A stretch of 8,620 nucleotides of DNA, taken from positions 1 through 8,620 of the forward strand of contig CALKJX010000158.1 of the NCBI GenBank assembly GCA_937995555.1, read 5' to 3'. Made by a program: the position numbers and the translations under genes. Shown in pieces: positions 5,663 to 8,620 of the stretch. Within the stretch, counting starts at the first letter, position 1; each line of letters opens with the position of its first letter. Source of the DNA: an uncultured Elioraea sp. (GTDB lineage Bacteria > Pseudomonadota > Alphaproteobacteria > Acetobacterales > Acetobacteraceae). The notes under the pieces were generated by a model that saw nothing but the letters and a program-made list of their open reading frames with translations, searched no databases and was not told the origin of the DNA.

Positions 5663-6789
5663 GCCGGCTCTACCTGGACGCCAACGCGACCGAGCCGCTG
5701 CGTCCGCAGGCGCGTGCGGCCGTCCTCGCCGCGCTGGACGTGGTCGGCAATCCATCCTCGGTGCACGCGGAGGGACGCGCGGCGCGGCGGGTGCTGGAGG
5801 ATGCGCGCGAGGCGCTGGCTGGGCTCGTCGGGCTGGCGCCGGCCGCGGTGGTGTTCACCGCCGGCGGCACCGAGGCGAACGCGACCGCGCTGGCCGGCTT
5901 CCGCGCCGAAGCACGGCGCGTGCTGGCCAGCGCAACCGAACACGACTCGGTGTTGCACGCCGTGCCGGAGGCCGAGCGCCTGCCCGTGGATCGCGACGGG
6001 ATGGTCGATCTTGCCGCGCTGGAGGCCGCACTCGCGGATGCCCGCCCGGCCGCGGTCGCCGTGATGCTGGCGAACAACGAGACCGGCACGCTCCAGCCGA
6101 TCGCCGACGTCGCCCGGCTCTGCCGGCGAGCCGGTGCACGGCTGCACGTGGATGCCGTGCAGGCGCCGGGCCGGCTGCCGCTCGGCGATCTCGGCGCGCT
6201 CGGTGCCGACACGATCGCACTGTCGGGGCACAAGGCGGGCGGGCCGAAAGGCGCCGGCGCGCTGCTGTTGGCCTCGGCCTGGTGGCCGGGGCCGCTGACC
6301 CGCGGCGGAGGGCAGGAGCGCGGGATGCGTGCCGGCACCGAGCCCTTGCCCGCGATCGCCGGCTTCGCCGCCGCCGCGGCCGCAGCCGAGGCGTGGCGCG
6401 CGGCGGGCGGGGTGGACCGGCTCGCGCGGCTGCGCGACGCGATTCTCGCTGGGCTCGGGGCACGGGTGCCGCAGGCGGTGCCGGTCGCGGCTGGCGCGGT
6501 GCGCCTGCCGAACACGCTCTGTGTGGCGCTCCCCCGTGTTGCCGCCGCGACCCAGGTGATGGCGCTCGACCTCGCCGGCATCGCGGTCTCGGCCGGGTCG
6601 GCCTGCTCGTCGGGCAAGGTGGCGGAGAGCCACGTACTGCGGGCAATGGGGCTGGGGCCGCTTGCGGCAAGCGCGATCCGCATCAGCCTGCCGTGGAACG
6701 CGCCGGACGACGCCCCCGCCCGCTTCCTCGACGCCTATGCGGCGATGGCTGCCCGGCTCGCGCGACCGGTTGAACCCGCGCCCGCCTGA
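5659..6789 (+). CDS. Cysteine desulfurase family protein (NifS-like, first of a tandem pair)
   Basis: PLP-dependent class V aminotransferase-fold enzyme expected to convert cysteine to alanine and an enzyme-bound persulfide. It has 376 residues. It starts at a GTG overlapping the iscR stop (GTGA), giving MSRLYLDANATEPLRPQ. GNPSSVHAEGR is at 30-40, the PLP-stacking H95 in ATEHDSV, NNETGT at 139-144, D165 in HVDAVQ, the Schiff-base K192 in SGHKAGGPKG, GGGQERGMRAGT at 216-227, and the persulfide cysteine C316 in SAGSACSSGK. All key residues are present. It is clearly paralogous to the next gene but differs in signature positions (DANATEPLRP against DNQATTPCDP; GHKAGG against GHKLYG). A NifS-like gene just upstream of iscS is also known from Rickettsia (spl1), so this is a recognised alphaproteobacterial arrangement. 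Its sulfur acceptor is unknown; a role beside IscS in Fe-S or tRNA thiolation is inference. The in-frame ATG at 5470 lies inside iscR and is rejected. Confidence 0.9.
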   Translation: MSRLYLDANATEPLRPQARAAVLAALDVVGNPSSVHAEGRAARRVLEDAREALAGLVGLAPAAVVFTAGGTEANATALAGFRAEARRVLASATEHDSVLHAVPEAERLPVDRDGMVDLAALEAALADARPAAVAVMLANNETGTLQPIADVARLCRRAGARLHVDAVQAPGRLPLGDLGALGADTIALSGHKAGGPKGAGALLLASAWWPGPLTRGGGQERGMRAGTEPLPAIAGFAAAAAAAEAWRAAGGVDRLARLRDAILAGLGARVPQAVPVAAGAVRLPNTLCVALPRVAAATQVMALDLAGIAVSAGSACSSGKVAESHVLRAMGLGPLAASAIRISLPWNAPDDAPARFLDAYAAMAARLARPVEPAPA

Positions 6790-6805
6790 CGCGACATCCT
6801 CCCGC

Positions 6806-7981
6806 ATGAAGACCCCCGCGCCCCGGAACCGCCCGGTCTATCTCGACAACCAGGCGACCACGCCGTGTGATCCGCGCGTGGTGGCGGCGATGCTGCCGTT
6901 CTTCTCCGAGCGTTTCGGCAACCCGCACAGCGCCGAGCACCGCATGGGACGCGACGCCGAGGGGGCCGTGGAGCAGGCGCGCGCGCAGGTCGCCGCGCTG
7001 ATCGGCGCCGAGCCGCGCGAGATCATCCTCACCTCGGGTGCGACCGAGTCCAACAACATCGCCATCAAGGGCGCGGCGCGGTTCGCGCGCGCGCACGGCT
7101 CCGACCGCACGCGCGTGGTCACGGTCGTGACCGAGCACAAATGCGTCCTGGAGAGCGTGGCCGACCTCGCCGCCGAGGGCTTCGAGCCTGTGCTGCTGCC
7201 GGTGCGCCCCGACGGGCTGCTCGATCCGGAGACGCTGGCGGCCGCCGTCGATGGCCGCACGCTGCTCGTCAGCGTGATGGCGGTGAACAACGAGATCGGC
7301 GTGATCCAGGACCTCGCCGCCTTGGTGCCGATCGCCAGGCAGGCGGGCGCTTTGTTCCACACCGACGCGGCGCAGGCGGCGGGCAAGATCCCGCTCGATG
7401 TGACGGCGCTCGGTGTCGATCTGCTGTCGCTCTCAGGCCACAAGCTCTACGGGCCGAAGGGGGTGGGCGCGCTCTATGTGCGCCGCCGGCCGCGCGTGCG
7501 GCTCAGCCCGCTGTTCTCAGGCGGCGGGCAGGAGCGCGGGCTGCGCTCGGGCACGCTGCCGACACCGCTGATCGTGGGGCTCGGCGAGGCGTGCCGCATC
7601 GCCGCGTCCGAGATGGCGGAGGAGGCGGCGCGGCTCGCGACCCTGCGCGACTCGCTGCACCGACGGCTGGCGGAAGCGCTGCCGGGGCTGCGGCTGAACG
7701 GCAGTGCGACTGCACGCATCCCCGGCAATCTCAACCTCACCTTCCCGCGCACCGAGGCCGCCGCGCTGATGGCGCGCGCGCCCGATCTTTGCGTCTCGAC
7801 CGGCTCGGCCTGTTCCTCGGCCGAGGTCGAGCCCTCCTATGTGCTGCGCGCGCTCGGCCTGCCGGAGCAGGAGGCAGCGCGCACCTTGCGGATCGGGCTT
7901 GGCCGTTTTACCTCCGCCGCCGACATCGACTATGCGGCGGCCGCGCTGATCGCAGCGCATGAGGGGCTGGCGGCCGCCTGA
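6806..7981 (+). CDS. iscS: Cysteine desulfurase IscS
   Basis: Main housekeeping desulfurase, taking sulfur from cysteine as a persulfide and passing it to Fe-S scaffolds and tRNA thiolation enzymes. It has 391 residues, close to the E. coli length of about 404. It begins MKTPAPRNRPVYLDNQATTP, the classical IscS opening. GNPHSAEHRMGRD is at 38-50, SGATESNN at 77-84 (PLP phosphate site), H111 in TEHKCVLES, NNEIGVIQD at 161-169, D187 in HTDAAQ, K213 in SGHKLYGPKG (Schiff base), GGGQERGLRSGT at 239-250 and C336 in STGSACSSAEVEPSYVLRALG (persulfide cysteine in the mobile loop). The start lies 16 nt after the previous stop. No purine-rich ribosome site precedes it; the spacer instead carries CCTCC. 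The open frame further upstream to 6662 is inside the first desulfurase and has no family features. Confidence 0.96.
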   Translation: MKTPAPRNRPVYLDNQATTPCDPRVVAAMLPFFSERFGNPHSAEHRMGRDAEGAVEQARAQVAALIGAEPREIILTSGATESNNIAIKGAARFARAHGSDRTRVVTVVTEHKCVLESVADLAAEGFEPVLLPVRPDGLLDPETLAAAVDGRTLLVSVMAVNNEIGVIQDLAALVPIARQAGALFHTDAAQAAGKIPLDVTALGVDLLSLSGHKLYGPKGVGALYVRRRPRVRLSPLFSGGGQERGLRSGTLPTPLIVGLGEACRIAASEMAEEAARLATLRDSLHRRLAEALPGLRLNGSATARIPGNLNLTFPRTEAAALMARAPDLCVSTGSACSSAEVEPSYVLRALGLPEQEAARTLRIGLGRFTSAADIDYAAAALIAAHEGLAAA

Positions 7982-7996
7982 ACGACGGGACGTGGC

Positions 7997-8329
7997 ATGC
8001 CGAAGATGACCTTCATCGAGCGCGACGGGACGCGCCGCGAGGTGGATGCGCCGCTCGGGCTTTCCGTGCTGGAGATCGCGCATCGCCATGGTGTCGATAT
8101 CGAGGGCGCATGCGAGGGCTCGCTCGCCTGCTCGACCTGCCACGTGATCGTGGATCCGGCGTATTTCGAGCTGCTCCAGGCGCCGACCGAGGACGAGGAG
8201 GACATGCTCGACCTTGCCTTCGGGCTGGAGGAGACGAGCCGCCTCGGCTGCCAGATCGTCATGACCGAGGAGCTGGACGGGCTGGTGGTGCGTCTGCCCA
8301 AGGCGACGCGCAACGCGATGAAGGACTGA
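7997..8329 (+). CDS. fdx: Adrenodoxin-type [2Fe-2S] ferredoxin (ISC ferredoxin)
   Basis: Small electron carrier of the bacterial ISC ferredoxin/adrenodoxin group, normally feeding electrons to cluster assembly on IscU. It has 110 residues, typical of the family. The cluster ligands are C39, C45 and C48 in CEGSLACSTCHVIV and C85 in RLGCQIV, the C-x5-C-x2-C...C pattern of vertebrate-type 2Fe-2S ferredoxins. An acidic helix between 65 and 80 (EDEEDMLDLAFGLEE) is the usual partner-docking face. It starts 15 nt after iscS with GGGA upstream, and its stop shares one base with the tenA ATG. Finding it directly after iscS supports an Fe-S assembly role, although the iscU, hscBA and iscA genes that often lie between are not here. 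A role as electron donor to another oxidoreductase cannot be excluded. The symbol follows family and context. Confidence 0.93.
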   Translation: MPKMTFIERDGTRREVDAPLGLSVLEIAHRHGVDIEGACEGSLACSTCHVIVDPAYFELLQAPTEDEEDMLDLAFGLEETSRLGCQIVMTEELDGLVVRLPKATRNAMKD

Positions 8330-8620
8330 TGGACGCGATCGCCGCGCCTGGAACGCTGTTCGCCCGGCTGCGCGACGCGGCCCGCCCGGCCTGGGAGGCC
8401 TATGTCGCGCATCCCTTCGTTCGCGGCCTGACCGACGGGTCGCTGCCCGAGCCTGCGTTCCGGCGCTATCTCACGCAGGACTACCTGTTCCTGATCCATT
8501 TCGCGCGCGCCTATGCGCTGGCGGCGTTCAAGCATGCGACGGTGGCGGACATCCGCGGGGCGGCGGCGACGCTGAACGCGCTGATCGACCACGAGATGCG
8601 GCTGCATGTGCAGTACTGCG
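8329..8620 (+). CDS. tenA: TenA family protein (thiaminase II / aminopyrimidine aminohydrolase), 3' end beyond the window
   Basis: The first 97 codons of an open frame running off the right edge, starting at an ATG that overlaps the ferredoxin stop (TGATG). Residues 9-97 match the all-helical TenA fold start: LFARLRDAARPAWEAYVAHPFVRG with HPF at 28-30, LPEPAFRRYLTQDYLFL at 39-55, FARAYALAAFKH at 58-69 and LNALIDHEMRLHVQYC at 82-97. D51 in the QDY motif corresponds to the pyrimidine-binding aspartate of TenA enzymes. The catalytic cysteine and glutamate lie beyond the window, so activity cannot be confirmed. TenA proteins hydrolyse thiamine breakdown pyrimidines to HMP for thiamine salvage. 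The overlap implies translational coupling with fdx. The link to a sulfur operon may reflect the need of thiamine-thiazole synthesis for desulfurase sulfur, which is inference. A TenA-like protein of another function remains possible. Confidence 0.88.
   Translation, partial: MDAIAAPGTLFARLRDAARPAWEAYVAHPFVRGLTDGSLPEPAFRRYLTQDYLFLIHFARAYALAAFKHATVADIRGAAATLNALIDHEMRLHVQYC

Noticed and set aside
4466..5755. 429-codon minus-strand frame opposite cysE and iscR
   Set aside because: Pure shadow of two well-supported genes.
5382..6807. Long open frames on both strands over the first desulfurase
   Set aside because: Arg/Gly/Ala-rich shadow translations without motifs; the desulfurase frame carries all catalytic residues.
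1..8620. CRISPR arrays, tRNA or rRNA genes, insertion sequences
   Set aside because: I saw no regularly spaced repeats, cloverleaf sequence, rRNA motif, transposase or flanking inverted repeats.

Overview
This is a GC-rich window from an ordinary bacterial chromosome. The protein families, the Rrf2/IscR cysteine pattern and the gene order suggest an alphaproteobacterium, most likely Rhodospirillales and possibly Acetobacteraceae. That placement comes from family recognition, not from a database search.

Left part (1-1033): a degraded methyl-accepting chemotaxis gene that enters from beyond the left edge. Its sensor, membrane and HAMP parts are readable. Large pieces of the cytoplasmic signalling rod are missing, and one base is lost from a G run, which throws the last 69 codons out of frame. 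It is followed by a perfect 28-bp palindrome, and the convergent tyrS gene ends just beyond it.

Middle part (1102-4213): tyrS (minus) and anmK (plus) diverge from a 48-bp spacer. anmK converges on a minus-strand alpha/beta hydrolase whose usual nucleophile serine reads as glutamine. A 285-bp intergenic stretch (4214-4498) then separates the hydrolase from the next operon. It holds several hairpins and is the only obvious place for that operon's promoter.

Right part (4499-8620): one tight plus-strand operon, cysE - iscR - nifS-like cysteine desulfurase - iscS - adrenodoxin-type ferredoxin - tenA (cut by the right edge). The internal gaps are 12, -4, 16, 15 and -1 nt. The logic is sulfur supply: CysE starts cysteine synthesis, two tandem desulfurases release sulfur from cysteine, IscR senses Fe-S status, and the ferredoxin carries electrons. 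TenA adds a thiamine salvage step, which fits because ThiS thiolation draws on desulfurase sulfur. The scaffold and chaperone genes iscU, hscB, hscA and iscA are absent from between iscS and fdx.

I see no clearly new system. The most unusual points are the chemoreceptor that has lost its CheA/CheW-binding tip, the Ser-to-Gln hydrolase, the structured cysE leader with a small upstream ORF, and the tandem desulfurase operon without iscU but with tenA. There are no tRNA or rRNA genes, insertion sequences or CRISPR arrays that I can see.
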